DNA of 64,000 nt, from positions 347,183-411,182 of the forward strand of contig NZ_WWNE01000003.1 in NCBI RefSeq assembly GCF_009909615.1. The letters are read 5' to 3'. The DNA comes from Acidiluteibacter ferrifornacis. GTDB lineage: Bacteria; Bacteroidota; Bacteroidia; Flavobacteriales_E; Vicingaceae. This document shows, piece by piece, positions 19,301-27,061 of this stretch. The stretch's first letter is position 1. Every line of letters starts with the position of its first letter. The translations under genes were made by a program, and so were the position numbers. Below the pieces are notes generated by a model. It was not told the DNA's origin, did not search any database, and worked only from the letters and a program-made list of their open reading frames with translations.

Positions 19301-22300
19301 AAGATTATAAGTTCCAGCACACAACCCAAGAGCACCACTGGTACCTTGCCCATTTGGAGGTATAGGATTCCAAGTATAAGTTAATGGGGCTGTACTATTC
19401 AATACATTTATAATTTCTATAGAACCGAAACAATCACCAAAACATCGATTGTGGTTCACAGAATCTACAATAGTGAAACCAGGACTAGGATTAATGTTAA
19501 AGTTTGCAACGTCAGTACACCCATTGGTATCAGTTACTGTAACAGAATATGGACCTGCTGCCAAATTATTTATTGTTGAACCAGTTTGCATATTCGACCA
19601 AACAAAGGAATAACCTGGAGTTCCGTTAATAGCAGTTGCTGTTGCATTTCCATCTGTTTTACCACTACAGCTTATATCGTTAGTAGTCACTGAAACATCT
19701 AGCTGAGCAGGCTCAGTAATGACAAAAGTAGTGTCTTTAAAACAACCGTTATCATCGGTGATAGTTACTGTATAGCTCCCTGCGGATAAATTATTCGCAA
19801 TCCCTGTTGTTGATGTAGTGTTTGCCCAAACATAAGAATAAGGCTGTGTCCCATTGATACCTGAAACTTCAATGTAACCATCATTTCCTCCATTACAATC
19901 AACCATTTTTATAGAATCAACTGAGAAGAAAATAGAGATACCATCTAGAACATCTGCACTATCTATTGCAGTACAGCCGTTTCCATCTGTTATGGTAACA
20001 TAGTATCTATTGGATGTTAACCCAGTTAAAGACTGAGTAGTTGCTGAATTAGACCACAAGAATGTATAGCCAGGAGGAAGTGCACTAGGTGTACCTCCTG
20101 ACGGAGTTACTGATACTGTACCATCTGCGAAACCACTACAGGTAGCATTAGTAGAGGAAGTAACAGAAGATATACCTGTTGCTGGCTCTCCAACCAATGT
20201 ATTGACACTAATTGAACAACCATTTTTATCGGTTACTGTTACTGTATATGTGCCTGCTAACAGATTATTTTGAGTTTGATTAGTCCCATTGTTACTCCAT
20301 AAATAGGAATAAGACGGGGTCCCTCCATTAGCTGTTACAGTCGCTGAACCACTTGCACTATCTTTACACAAAGCAGGAGATGGAGTTACAGAGGCTGATA
20401 AAACTGTAGGTTCAAAAACCGTAACAGAATCTTTCTTAGTACATCCATTACCATCTGTAATTGTAACAAGATATTTACCTGCGATTAGTCCATTAATTGT
20501 TGAGGTGGTTTGAGAATTGGACCACAAGAAGTCGTAAGCCGGTGCTGTTACTCGAGGAGTTCCTCCAGTTGGAGTTGCGGTTGCAGAACCATCTGTAAAA
20601 CCGAAACATGAAACACTATCAGAAGTTAACACTGTATTGATTGGAGTAGGCTCTGAAATGGCAATGGATATTGAACCTGTACAAGTACTGTTATCTGTAA
20701 CGGTCACGGTATATGTTCCTGCAACTACACTTTTAAGTGTATCTGAGGTTTGGTTATTGTTCCACAAATAGGTATAAGGTCCACCTGCACCGTTAGTAGC
20801 AACTACAACGGCACCTCCATCCGCACCTCCATTACAACTCACATTAATGGTATCACTTATTCTAAGATTTATCGGGTTAGAAGGTAAAATATCCACACTA
20901 TCAGCACTTGAACAACCATTTATGTCCGATACTATTATATAATACCTCCCTGCTGCAACATTCAATATTGTACTAAACGTTGATATGGTTGGACCATTTA
21001 AAGAACCGGTTTTCCACTCAAAAGAATAACCTGGGGTGCCACCTCTAGTCCCACTTACTGATGCAACACCATCGGTAGAAGAGTTACAAGTTGCGTCAAA
21101 TTTAGTGATATTGAATTCAATACTGTCTTTTTGAGTAATTGTGACAGAGTCTATTGCAAAACAACCAATCGGGTCGGTAACTGTTACATAAAACTTTCCT
21201 GCTGGTAAATTCGTTACAGAAGTATTGGTACTTCCAGAGGACCATAAATAAGTATATCCCGGGTTTGCAGGCAATGCAGTAATGTTTGCTGTTCCAGTTG
21301 AATCTCCATAACAATCTACATTTGTGCTTGATGTAGAGGTATTAATGACAGAATTCTGTCCAACCACAACTTGATCAATAAAAGGACAGTTATTGTCATC
21401 AGTTACTGTAACTGTATATGTTCCTGAAGTAATTCCTGAAATAGACGAGGTAGTTTCATTATTCGACCATAAATAGTTGTAATTACTGACAACTGTTCCT
21501 CCCGAAGCAACAATACTTGCGCTTCCATCTGAAAATCCATTACATGTTGCATTGATACCAGTAATCGTACCAGTTAAGGCAGTTGCAGGTTCAGTAATAG
21601 TCCCTGTTGCCGTTGCAGTACAAGCATTAGCATCAGTGATGGTAATCGTATAGCTTCCTGCAATTAGGTTAGTTGCATTTTGTGTAGTTTGACTATTGGA
21701 CCATAAGAAAGTATATCCCGGTGTTCCATTACCCGTTATCGTAGTGGTTAACGAACCAGTATTATTACCCTTACATAAAACATCTATTTGCGAAGTAATT
21801 GCTATACTCAAAGAAGGTGGAGCAATCAATGTAATTTGATCAGTTGCCGTACAAGCATTTGCGTCAGTAACAGTTACAGTATAAGTACCAGCTCCCAATC
21901 CACTAATAGATGAAGTTGTTGCAGTGTTACTCCATAAATAGCCAATCGCTCCTGTTCCGCCTCCATTATCAGTAGCAGTAGCACTCCCATCTGACAAGCC
22001 GTTACAAGAAGGGTTTGAAGAAGCAGTGATATTTACACTCAGTTGAGATGGCTCCGAAATTACTATTTGATCCTGAGCTGTACATCCATTAACATCACTT
22101 ACCGTAACTGTATATGTTCCTGCAATTAAACCATTAGCGGTTTGATTAGTTTGATTATCTGACCATAAGTATGAATATCCACCTGCACCTCCACCTGGAG
22201 TAACAGTAGCAGCACCATCATTCCCTCCAAAACAAGAGACATTAGTTGCAGGTAAGTTAATATTAGCGGTAACAGTACTTAGATCATTTAAAGTAATTTG

Positions 22301-25291
22301 GGTTATTGCAGTACAATTGTTTACATCATTTACAGTAACTGTATATGTACCTGCAGCTAGTCCATTTATTGTTTGTGTAGTTGCTGTATTACTCCACAAA
22401 TAGGTATAACCCGGAGTTCCGCCATTCGGGGTTACCGTAGCAGAACCAGTAGATTGACCACTACACAGAGGATTATTAAACGTATTGATCGCCGCTGATA
22501 GTGCAGTCGGTTCACTTATAGTAAAAGAATTGGTTGCTGTACATAAATTGGCATCTGTCACTGTTACAGTGTAGGTGCCTGCGGTTAATCCAGTTATAGC
22601 AGCTGAATTGACAGCATTACTCCAAGAATAGTTATAACCCGGTGTTCCGTTTGTACCTGTTGCTAATAATGCACCCTGATTTCCTCCATTACATAGGACT
22701 GCAGCGGTTTGCGAAATCGTTACACCAACCTGTGAAGGTTGAGTAATCGTTGTTTGCGCAGTAGATGTACAGTTATTAGCATCTGTTATTGTAATAGTAT
22801 AGGTTCCTGGAGCTAATCCAGAGTTTAATGCAGTAGTAGTAGCATTGCTCCACAAAAACGTATAGTTTGGAGTTCCTCCTGAGGCCTCTGCTTCTATTTC
22901 ACCGTCGGCTCCACCAAAACAAGATATATTTTTTACGGGATTTTTAATGGAAGCAACGAGAGCTGTAGGCTCATTTATGACCACTTGATCAGTAGCTGTA
23001 CAGCCATTTGCATCACTAACGGTAACGGTATAATTACCAGCTAATAGTCCATTTGCTGTTTGGGTAGTTTGATTATCAGACCATAAATAAGTATAACCAC
23101 CAGCGCCACCACCAGGAGTAACTGTTGCTACACCATCATTCCCAGCGAAACAAGATACATTTGTAGCTGGCAAATTAATTGTAGCCGTAACAGTACTTAA
23201 ATCATTCAAGGTAATTTGCGTTACTGCAGAACAATTATTGACGTCATTTACAGTAACTGAATATGTTCCGGAAGATAAACCATTTATCGTCTGGGTAGTA
23301 GCTGTGGTGCTCCATAAGTAGGTATATCCTGGTGTTCCTCCACTTGGTGTAACAGTAGCAAAACCATTCGACTGTCCATTACAAAGTGGTTGACTAAATG
23401 TATTGATAGCTGCTGACACTGTTGCTGGTTCGCCTATTGTAAACTGGTTAATTGCAGTACACAAATTAGCATCTGTAACAGTAACTGTGTATGTCCCAGC
23501 TGTCAACCCACTATTCGCAGCTGTATTTACTGAATTACTCCATGAGTAATTGTAACCAGGTGTTCCATTAGCACCTACTGCCAACAAAGCACCTTGATTG
23601 CCTCCATTACATAAAACACTTGAAGTTTGAGAAATGCTTACACTAACTTGTGCAGGCTCAGTTAACGTATTTTGAGCTATTGATGTACATCCATTAGCAT
23701 CCGTAATGGTAACAGTGTAGGTGCCAGGAGTCAATCCAGAATTTAAAGCTGTAGTAGTAGCATTACTCCATAGAAATGAATAATTTAATGTCCCTCCAGT
23801 GCCCTCAGCTTCCATTTCACCATCTGAACCACCAAAACAAGAAATATTTTTAACAGGATTCTTGATCGAAGCAACAAGTGTAGCTGGCTCCGTAATTGTT
23901 ATTTGGTCAACACCTTCACAATTATTTCCATCAAAAACAGTTACAGTATAAGTACCCGCCGCTAAACCTGTCGCAGTAGAATTTGTTTGATTATCAGACC
24001 ACAAAAAAGTATATGGAGCACCAATACCTCCTCCAGGAACTACTATCGCTGAACCATCTGCCAATCCGTTACAACTAACATTGGTGGCTGGTAACGTAAT
24101 TGATGCAGTAACAGGACTCGGATTAACTAAAGTGGTTATTGCGGTTTTCGAACATCCGTTATTATCCGTAACAGTTACAGTATAGGTTCCGGCTGAAAGA
24201 TTTATTATAGTTTTTGTATTTTGACTGTTTGACCAGACATATGAGGTGTAAGGTGAAACGCCGCCAATTCCGTTAGCAGTCAATATTCCATCTGTATTTC
24301 CGTCACAAGAAATTGGGTTTACAATTGAAATACTTGCAGACAACAAGGTTGCCGGTTCAGTAATTGAAACAGTTTGGGTAACAGCACAAGCGGTATTATC
24401 TGTAACAGTAACGGTGTAATTTCCGGGAACTAAATTAGATATTGAGGAAGTAGTTGCAGAATTAGACCACAACCAACTGTATGGACCAACACCACCACTA
24501 GGATTAGAAGATGCAGTACCATCATTATCTCCTTTACATTTTACCGGAGTTACCGTAACGTTGGGTTGTATTAAGGTTGGTCCTCCTACAGTAATATTAT
24601 CGCTTGTGGTACATCCTGCAGAATCTGTAATTGTTACAGTATAGGTTCCCACACATAAGCCGGTTATAAAATCTGTGGTTTCATTCGTTGACCAAAGGTA
24701 TTTATAGGTACCTCCAGAAAATTGCGTACCTCCAGTGGCACCTGTAAATGCCGCTCCATCACATGAACCAAAGCAAGTTTCGTCTACGGGAAACATATTT
24801 GCAGCTAAATCAATAGGATTGGTAATCGTAAAACCTTTGCTAAATGTAGTATTATCATTGGCATCAAATACCTTCAAAATATAAGAACCCCCTCCTAAAT
24901 TTTTTGCTGTATCGCCTGTGGCTACTGTCACACCAAGCAGTGTCCAAGTATAAGTAAACGGCCCTGGACTTCCAGCAAATATCGTTATAGAATTAACCCA
25001 TGCTTTACCGTCATTTGCACCATTACATGTAGGATTTTTAGTCCCAATATCTGCTCCTACAACACGAAGTGCCATAGCATCTGGAGTAGACTTTAAGTTT
25101 GCATTTAACTTTTTTGCAAAGTCTAAGCTGGGATTATGATTTATAAATTTCAAGCTATTTTCAAAAGACCAACTTTCAACAAGTACAGCTGCCTTTGCTG
25201 AGTTTACAGCAAACCCTTTTTGTGAGTAAATAACAGTTAAGAGAAAAAATAGGGGTAGTAGGCTAGATAAAAACGAATAATATCTTTTCAT
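13301..25291 (-). CDS. Giant SprB-repeat surface protein with T9SS type B sorting domain
   Basis: A 3996-residue cell-surface protein. A signal peptide (residues 1 to about 29) precedes an unrepeated stretch to about residue 80. About 47 SprB repeats of roughly 75-80 residues follow (first Cys at 89, last repeat ending near 3740). Two Ig/PKD-like segments come next, then the C-terminal CHU_C/type B sorting domain (FPTGFTPNGDGTNDVW to the end, about 85 residues) that directs export by the type IX system. The repeat pattern is C-x-G-x-x-DG, a GG turn, Y-x-W, GTYTVTVTD and a final Cys. F. johnsoniae SprB, a mobile gliding adhesin, is built the same way but is larger. A gliding or adhesion role here is inference. 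The frame is open throughout. Cysteine pattern and repeat duplications are given as findings. Confidence 0.95.
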   Translation of the reverse strand: MKRYYSFLSSLLPLFFLLTVIYSQKGFAVNSAKAAVLVESWSFENSLKFINHNPSLDFAKKLNANLKSTPDAMALRVVGADIGTKNPTCNGANDGKAWVNSITIFAGSPGPFTYTWTLLGVTVATGDTAKNLGGGSYILKVFDANDNTTFSKGFTITNPIDLAANMFPVDETCFGSCDGAAFTGATGGTQFSGGTYKYLWSTNETTDFITGLCVGTYTVTITDSAGCTTSDNITVGGPTLIQPNVTVTPVKCKGDNDGTASSNPSGGVGPYSWLWSNSATTSSISNLVPGNYTVTVTDNTACAVTQTVSITEPATLLSASISIVNPISCDGNTDGILTANGIGGVSPYTSYVWSNSQNTKTIINLSAGTYTVTVTDNNGCSKTAITTLVNPSPVTASITLPATNVSCNGLADGSAIVVPGGGIGAPYTFLWSDNQTNSTATGLAAGTYTVTVFDGNNCEGVDQITITEPATLVASIKNPVKNISCFGGSDGEMEAEGTGGTLNYSFLWSNATTTALNSGLTPGTYTVTITDANGCTSIAQNTLTEPAQVSVSISQTSSVLCNGGNQGALLAVGANGTPGYNYSWSNSVNTAANSGLTAGTYTVTVTDANLCTAINQFTIGEPATVSAAINTFSQPLCNGQSNGFATVTPSGGTPGYTYLWSTTATTQTINGLSSGTYSVTVNDVNNCSAVTQITLNDLSTVTATINLPATNVSCFAGNDGVATVTPGGGAGGYTYLWSDNQTTQTANGLLAGNYTVTVSDANGCTATDQVVINEPTALVASIKNPVKNISCFGGADGEIEAEASGGTPNYTFLWSNATTTALNSGLAPGTYTITITDANNCTSTAQTTITQPSQVGVTISQTAAVLCNGGNQGALLATGTNGTPGYNYSWSNAVNSAAITGLTAGTYTVTVTDANLCTATNSFTISEPTALSAAINTFNNPLCSGQSTGSATVTPNGGTPGYTYLWSNTATTQTINGLAAGTYTVTVNDVNNCTAITQITLNDLSTVTANINLPATNVSCFGGNDGAATVTPGGGAGGYSYLWSDNQTNQTANGLIAGTYTVTVSDVNGCTAQDQIVISEPSQLSVNITASSNPSCNGLSDGSATATDNGGGTGAIGYLWSNTATTSSISGLGAGTYTVTVTDANACTATDQITLIAPPSLSIAITSQIDVLCKGNNTGSLTTTITGNGTPGYTFLWSNSQTTQNATNLIAGSYTITITDANACTATATGTITEPATALTGTITGINATCNGFSDGSASIVASGGTVVSNYNYLWSNNETTSSISGITSGTYTVTVTDDNNCPFIDQVVVGQNSVINTSTSSTNVDCYGDSTGTANITALPANPGYTYLWSSGSTNTSVTNLPAGKFYVTVTDPIGCFAIDSVTITQKDSIEFNITKFDATCNSSTDGVASVSGTRGGTPGYSFEWKTGSLNGPTISTFSTILNVAAGRYYIIVSDINGCSSADSVDILPSNPINLRISDTINVSCNGGADGGAVVVATNGAGGPYTYLWNNNQTSDTLKSVVAGTYTVTVTDNSTCTGSISIAISEPTPINTVLTSDSVSCFGFTDGSATATPTGGTPRVTAPAYDFLWSNSQTTSTINGLIAGKYLVTITDGNGCTKKDSVTVFEPTVLSASVTPSPALCKDSASGSATVTANGGTPSYSYLWSNNGTNQTQNNLLAGTYTVTVTDKNGCSISVNTLVGEPATGISSVTSSTNATCSGFADGTVSVTPSGGTPSALPPGYTFLWSNSATTQSLTGLTSNRYYVTITDGNGCTAIDSADVLDGISIFFSVDSIKMVDCNGGNDGYIEVSGINGTQPYSYVWANTTSTTGIANNLSAGSYTVTITDDNGCFKDTTFVITEPAQLDVSVTTNDISCSGKTDGNATATAINGTPGYSFVWSNMQTGSTINNLAAGPYSVTVTDTNGCTDVANFNINPSPGFTIVDSVNHNRCFGDCFGSIEIINVLNSTAPLTYTWNPIPPNGQGTSGALGLCAGTYNLNIVDGNGCDTNLTYTITEPTQLTTVTNSTDATCSGFADGTATVTPNGGTPRPTAPGYTFLWSNTFTTQSISGLTSGKYYVTVTDGNGCTTRDSAVVQDGISIFVSLDSIRMVKCNGGNDGYIEVSGINGTTPYSYSWSNTTSTTGIADNLSAGVYTVTITDDNGCFKDTTITITEPNAITIGGTITNTSCNGTADGAIAASVSGGIPPYSYLWSTFSTNSSISNLSAGTYTVTVTDDSSCIATNSFTITPRSNFTFVDTIFNNNCFGDCNGSIEIFNLAGGTAPYTYTWSPVPANGQGNSIASGLCDGTYDLTISDANGCDTSISYTLVSPSDILVNTTSTNSNCLVCNGTATATPSGGTPGYTYTWFDASFGPIGQTGSIANNLCAGVYNVVTRDAFGCLDTASVIVVDNNAPVISTSATDVSCFGFSDGTATVTGPCNPGVSCTVEWLNNTGVPIGQTTATATNLASGIYIVEVTAIAGCKAYDTVSVGTPTQIIANPGSTPVSCAAATICDATAFVAPTGGNGPYTYFWSTTATTDTIKNLCVGTYTVTITDNNNCSITTTINAVLGGSYVVTMNTIPETCDNSCDGEASVSIPAASFNPPYSYNWSPVPAGQQGNSSLNGLCSGTYNVTVTDGSGCTFTASNTVGTQFQIIPNDNFTNVSCGATCDGTATVIPTGGSGTYNYTWTPVPANGQGNNTATGLCAGPIEVLIEDLVNGCDTIVQFNISNSIKILPNEVVANAKCNGDCNGTISLAPTGGNGSAYTYVWTPVPPNGQGTPNANGLCAGTYSVVISDNGGCDTTLNITITEPLAISSGIAKIDATCNGSCDGVASVTPINGVAPYSYVWSNSLTTDTIKNLCAGTYTVTITDDNGCQITDQVIITEDAPILATTSSTPSTCDVCSGTATVTPSGAGPFTYDWFDNIGTPLGVTSQSIINRCAGLYSVEVTDQNTNCTNRFIIPISDFGGEVVTMSSTNESCIGSCDGTATASFTCSSPTCSIEWFDGATGLTIGQTTNTAINLCAGNYYVQVDNGVGCVTIETIAVGSPNPLSLTATSTDATCANSCDGTATANAIGGTAPYRYVWSPAPGSGQGTANVTGLCVGTYNVQIFDANGCDLSTTVTVGSPQAVAVSFTSVDPDCGLANGSITATINGGSSPYSLQWFDGANTLLVGQTNPVITGLAAGSYTLRVRDNSSCEDFFTYSLSNTNGPSVTLDSTTNISCNGLNDGEIFISVSGGTAPYRYLWSPNGLTFEDITSLSAGSYTVRVTDANGCITFETYTISSPQAITANFNTNDAACGLCDGNAEVTISGGTAPYQYTWSNGSDSTKAVNLCAGIYVLNVRDANGCAETFNININNAGGPSNEIISVTDATCRNTCDGTATVTPIGGTAPYSYFWPHNGATTSTLNNLCAGSYFVQIIDANGCMRVANVVVDEPNELVLNSTITPATCNNFPCDGSILLNVTGGTAPYSFNWGPIVLPDTNYVDGLCAGSYSVDISDANGCIQTFTFVVSNTTIPINPVPTATDVSCFGSCDGTLTANITSALVDYQWFDANSSAVAAVNSDASGLCPGRYTLELTTIPDGCKYYETIDINEPSPLILTQPVVSNMNCATNCDGQVSINAIGGTLPYQFVWDDPNNQTANTATSLCAGTYNVVVTDDNGCSATTNATITAPSPIVMTVVSKTDVTCSSNCEGTAEISVAGGISPYSISWSGGQSSNIVTGLCFGPNLVTITDANNCEFVDTVFIAAQDTVVALPGADSVICDYGNIVLKGATLGTGVVDADWYNYPSFNLFTTSLDTTFERSLGMYQFALIATNGLGCNDTAIKTIQVTPSPIIDAGRNVRIFDDEIAQIDIQGENATYKYLWVPGINLSDSTIANPTSDTRETITYTLYVTDTNGCIGSDSMKVIYQEPITFPTGFTPNGDGTNDVWNLYFIADFPNTTVTIFNRWGENIFESNGYTKPWDGTYKGEALPSGTYYYIIDLNDPQFEPMTGPITIIR
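18320..20190 (-). repeat. Tandem duplication of a four-repeat SprB block, period 936 bp
   Basis: Within the giant gene, repeats 22-25 and 26-29 (N to C order) correspond one to one: TCSGFADG, CNGGNDGYIEVSGING, a variable repeat, and CFGDC-x-GSIEI. Two separate anchor matches (18954 against 19890, 19195 against 20131) are both offset by 936 bp, or 312 codons. The boundaries given are approximate. Confidence 0.8.
22040..24120 (-). repeat. Tandem duplication of a four-repeat SprB block, period 918 bp
   Basis: Repeats 5-8 and 9-12, followed by repeat 13, follow the same order: LPATNVSC, KNPVKNISCFGG, VLCNGGNQGALLA, PLC-x-GQS. Anchor matches at 22271/23189 and 22914/23832 are offset by exactly 918 bp; the next step (23189/24110) is 921 bp. 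The boundaries are approximate. Confidence 0.82.
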
Positions 25292-25399
25292 AACTTATCG
25301 AAGTGTTGGCTTGAAATAAAAACAAATGCACAACTTCATTTTGACTATCAACAACTTAAAAGCAATTGGAATCAAAAAAGGTTGTTTAACATTATATAA

Positions 25400-25407
25400 C
25401 AAATATA
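25400..25407 (-). promoter_or_regulatory. Possible -7 box for the giant SprB gene
   Basis: TATATTTG on the minus strand matches TAnnTTTG, about 110 bases before the ATG at 25291. No TTG is seen at the -33 position, so this is a weak call. The rest of the 201-base gap (25292-25492) shows nothing else. Confidence 0.3.
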
Positions 25408-25492
25408 TAGAAATTAGAGAGTTGATACTAACCTATTTCTAACTTCTTTCTATTTTTATGAAAACGTTGAATTGAATTAAAAGGTTGGCTCA

Positions 25493-26416
25493 CTATTCAA
25501 AAACTGGGCAAATAAATTTAGGCTTTGGTCCATTCTTAAAGCAGTTTCCAAATCCTATTATAACTTCATGAGTGGGACCAAGCTGTTGACTATTTGTTAA
25601 AAATGGAATCTCATAAGTGTAACCAACTTTGAACTTATCCCATAATTTAAAATTTAGGTTGACTTGTAACGACCTAAAAGTTCTAACTCCTGCACCAAAG
25701 GAGATAACATTATCATAATCCGCAAGAAAGTTAATATCGGCAGACGGACTTAAGAAAGGGTTTATACGCACTAATGTAGAAGGCATAAAATTCCAGAATC
25801 CATAAGTTATTTTATGATAAAATGTTGCAAACAAATGCTGTCGAAGTCGAGCTTGATCTCCTATTTTCCCCCAATCTTTTGGATAGGCTTGAAACAATGA
25901 AACTCCCAAACCAGACTTTTGAGTGTATAAAAAAATTCCAGGAGATACTTCTGGAGCTACATAAGCCCTATTGCTTTTATAGGCTGGATCTTGGGTGTTC
26001 AAAAATGAAGCATCGGCTAACCCCATCTGCTGCATACCTCCAAATACACCCATTGACATTTTATATTTCTTCCAGAGTCTCAAATGATAGGCATAACCGA
26101 TTTTTAGGTAATTAATATTAAAAATCCCCACCGATTGATTTTGAAAATATAGTCCAAGCCCTTGCTTTTTAAAACTATTTCGCTCACTCTTATTTAGCAT
26201 GAAATTGATACTAAAAAAATTGACTTCTGGTGCTCCATACAAATCTGTCCATTGCACCCTTCTGCCTGCTCTCATTTCAAAACACTGTTGCAACCCAGCG
26301 ACCGCGGGGTTCAAAGAAAAAGGATCTAAAATGTAATTGCTAAAGGTGGCTATTTGCTGGGAGCATAGAGATTGAACAATAAAAAACAAACTTACGACTA
26401 TAACTCTGCCTTTCAT
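25493..26416 (-). CDS. Second PorP/SprF family outer-membrane protein
   Basis: A 307-residue PorP/SprF-type barrel protein with signal peptide MKGRVIVVSLFFIVQSLC and the family hallmark SNYILDPFSLNPAVAG just after cleavage. It is a paralogue of the protein at 12381-13298 but clearly diverged: this one carries a few cysteines, including CFEMRAG, and ends in a Pro/Cys-containing tail. Its ATG overlaps the stop of the small sorting-domain gene upstream by four bases (ATGA), so the two are translationally coupled. By analogy with sprB-sprF it is probably the partner of that small protein. Confidence 0.92.
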   Translation of the reverse strand: MKGRVIVVSLFFIVQSLCSQQIATFSNYILDPFSLNPAVAGLQQCFEMRAGRRVQWTDLYGAPEVNFFSINFMLNKSERNSFKKQGLGLYFQNQSVGIFNINYLKIGYAYHLRLWKKYKMSMGVFGGMQQMGLADASFLNTQDPAYKSNRAYVAPEVSPGIFLYTQKSGLGVSLFQAYPKDWGKIGDQARLRQHLFATFYHKITYGFWNFMPSTLVRINPFLSPSADINFLADYDNVISFGAGVRTFRSLQVNLNFKLWDKFKVGYTYEIPFLTNSQQLGPTHEVIIGFGNCFKNGPKPKFICPVFE

Positions 26417-27003
26417 CTCAATAAAGTTATATAACCAGAAAAAGAACCTTTTTCACAGAGTGTACTAGCGGTTACCAGATAAAAATAAGTACCTTCTGGT
26501 AGCGGCAAACCATTGTGAATTCCATCCCATGTTTGTAACGCATTGGTAGTTGTGGTTTTAAATACACGTTGACCATATTGATTGATAAAAACTATTTCAA
26601 CATTTACAATGTTGTTAGTGATAGTGATACGCAACTCGTCATTAATCCCATCATCATTGGGACTAAATGCATTACCAATTCCAAATTCATTCCTCAGTGG
26701 ACGATTTTCAACTAAAACTGTACTTGTATCTATACAACCAAGACTATCTCTTGTCAATAACAAATAAGCTCCAGGAGTTAAATTATCCAATCTATTATTT
26801 GCACTAAAATCAGTGTTGTTTAGAGCCCATAAGTAGGGGGCTGTTCCACCACTAGATCTAGAGATTCTTATAGAGCCGTTTGCTGTATTGCAGATGGTTG
26901 GTGTGGTTTGAAAATTGGTGTGAATCAATATAGAATCACACTGTGAAAAAGAATTGCTTTGAATCAAAAAGAACCCAATAAGAAATAGTAATTGCTTAAT
27001 CAT
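26413..27003 (-). CDS. Small T9SS type B sorting-domain protein with a single SprB-like repeat
   Basis: A 196-residue secreted protein. A signal peptide (MIKQLLFLIGFFLIQSNSFS) is followed by one SprB-like unit (about residues 30-100: CNTANGSIRIS, GGTAPYLWALN, LTPGAYLLLTRDSLGC). The CHU_C/type B C-terminal domain starts at GNAFSPNDDGIND and ends GYITLLR. It therefore has the giant protein's architecture reduced to one repeat. Export by type IX secretion and surface attachment follow from the C-terminal domain. It is coupled to its own porP/sprF gene. Function is unknown; it could be a baseplate, a tip protein or a small adhesin. Confidence 0.88.
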   Translation of the reverse strand: MIKQLLFLIGFFLIQSNSFSQCDSILIHTNFQTTPTICNTANGSIRISRSSGGTAPYLWALNNTDFSANNRLDNLTPGAYLLLTRDSLGCIDTSTVLVENRPLRNEFGIGNAFSPNDDGINDELRITITNNIVNVEIVFINQYGQRVFKTTTTNALQTWDGIHNGLPLPEGTYFYLVTASTLCEKGSFSGYITLLR

Positions 27004-27061
27004 TATCCTTTATTTCAGGCTGTAATGATAAAACATTTCTAATTGAAATCAAATTTTGAAG

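Noticed and set aside
13351-25090. Many open frames of 60-80 codons on both strands inside the giant SprB gene, and the CRISPR-like look of its periodic sequence
   Set aside because: They are shadow frames of a repetitive, continuous 3996-codon gene. Unit lengths (about 230 bp), lack of short identical direct repeats and perfect protein-level periodicity rule out a CRISPR array.
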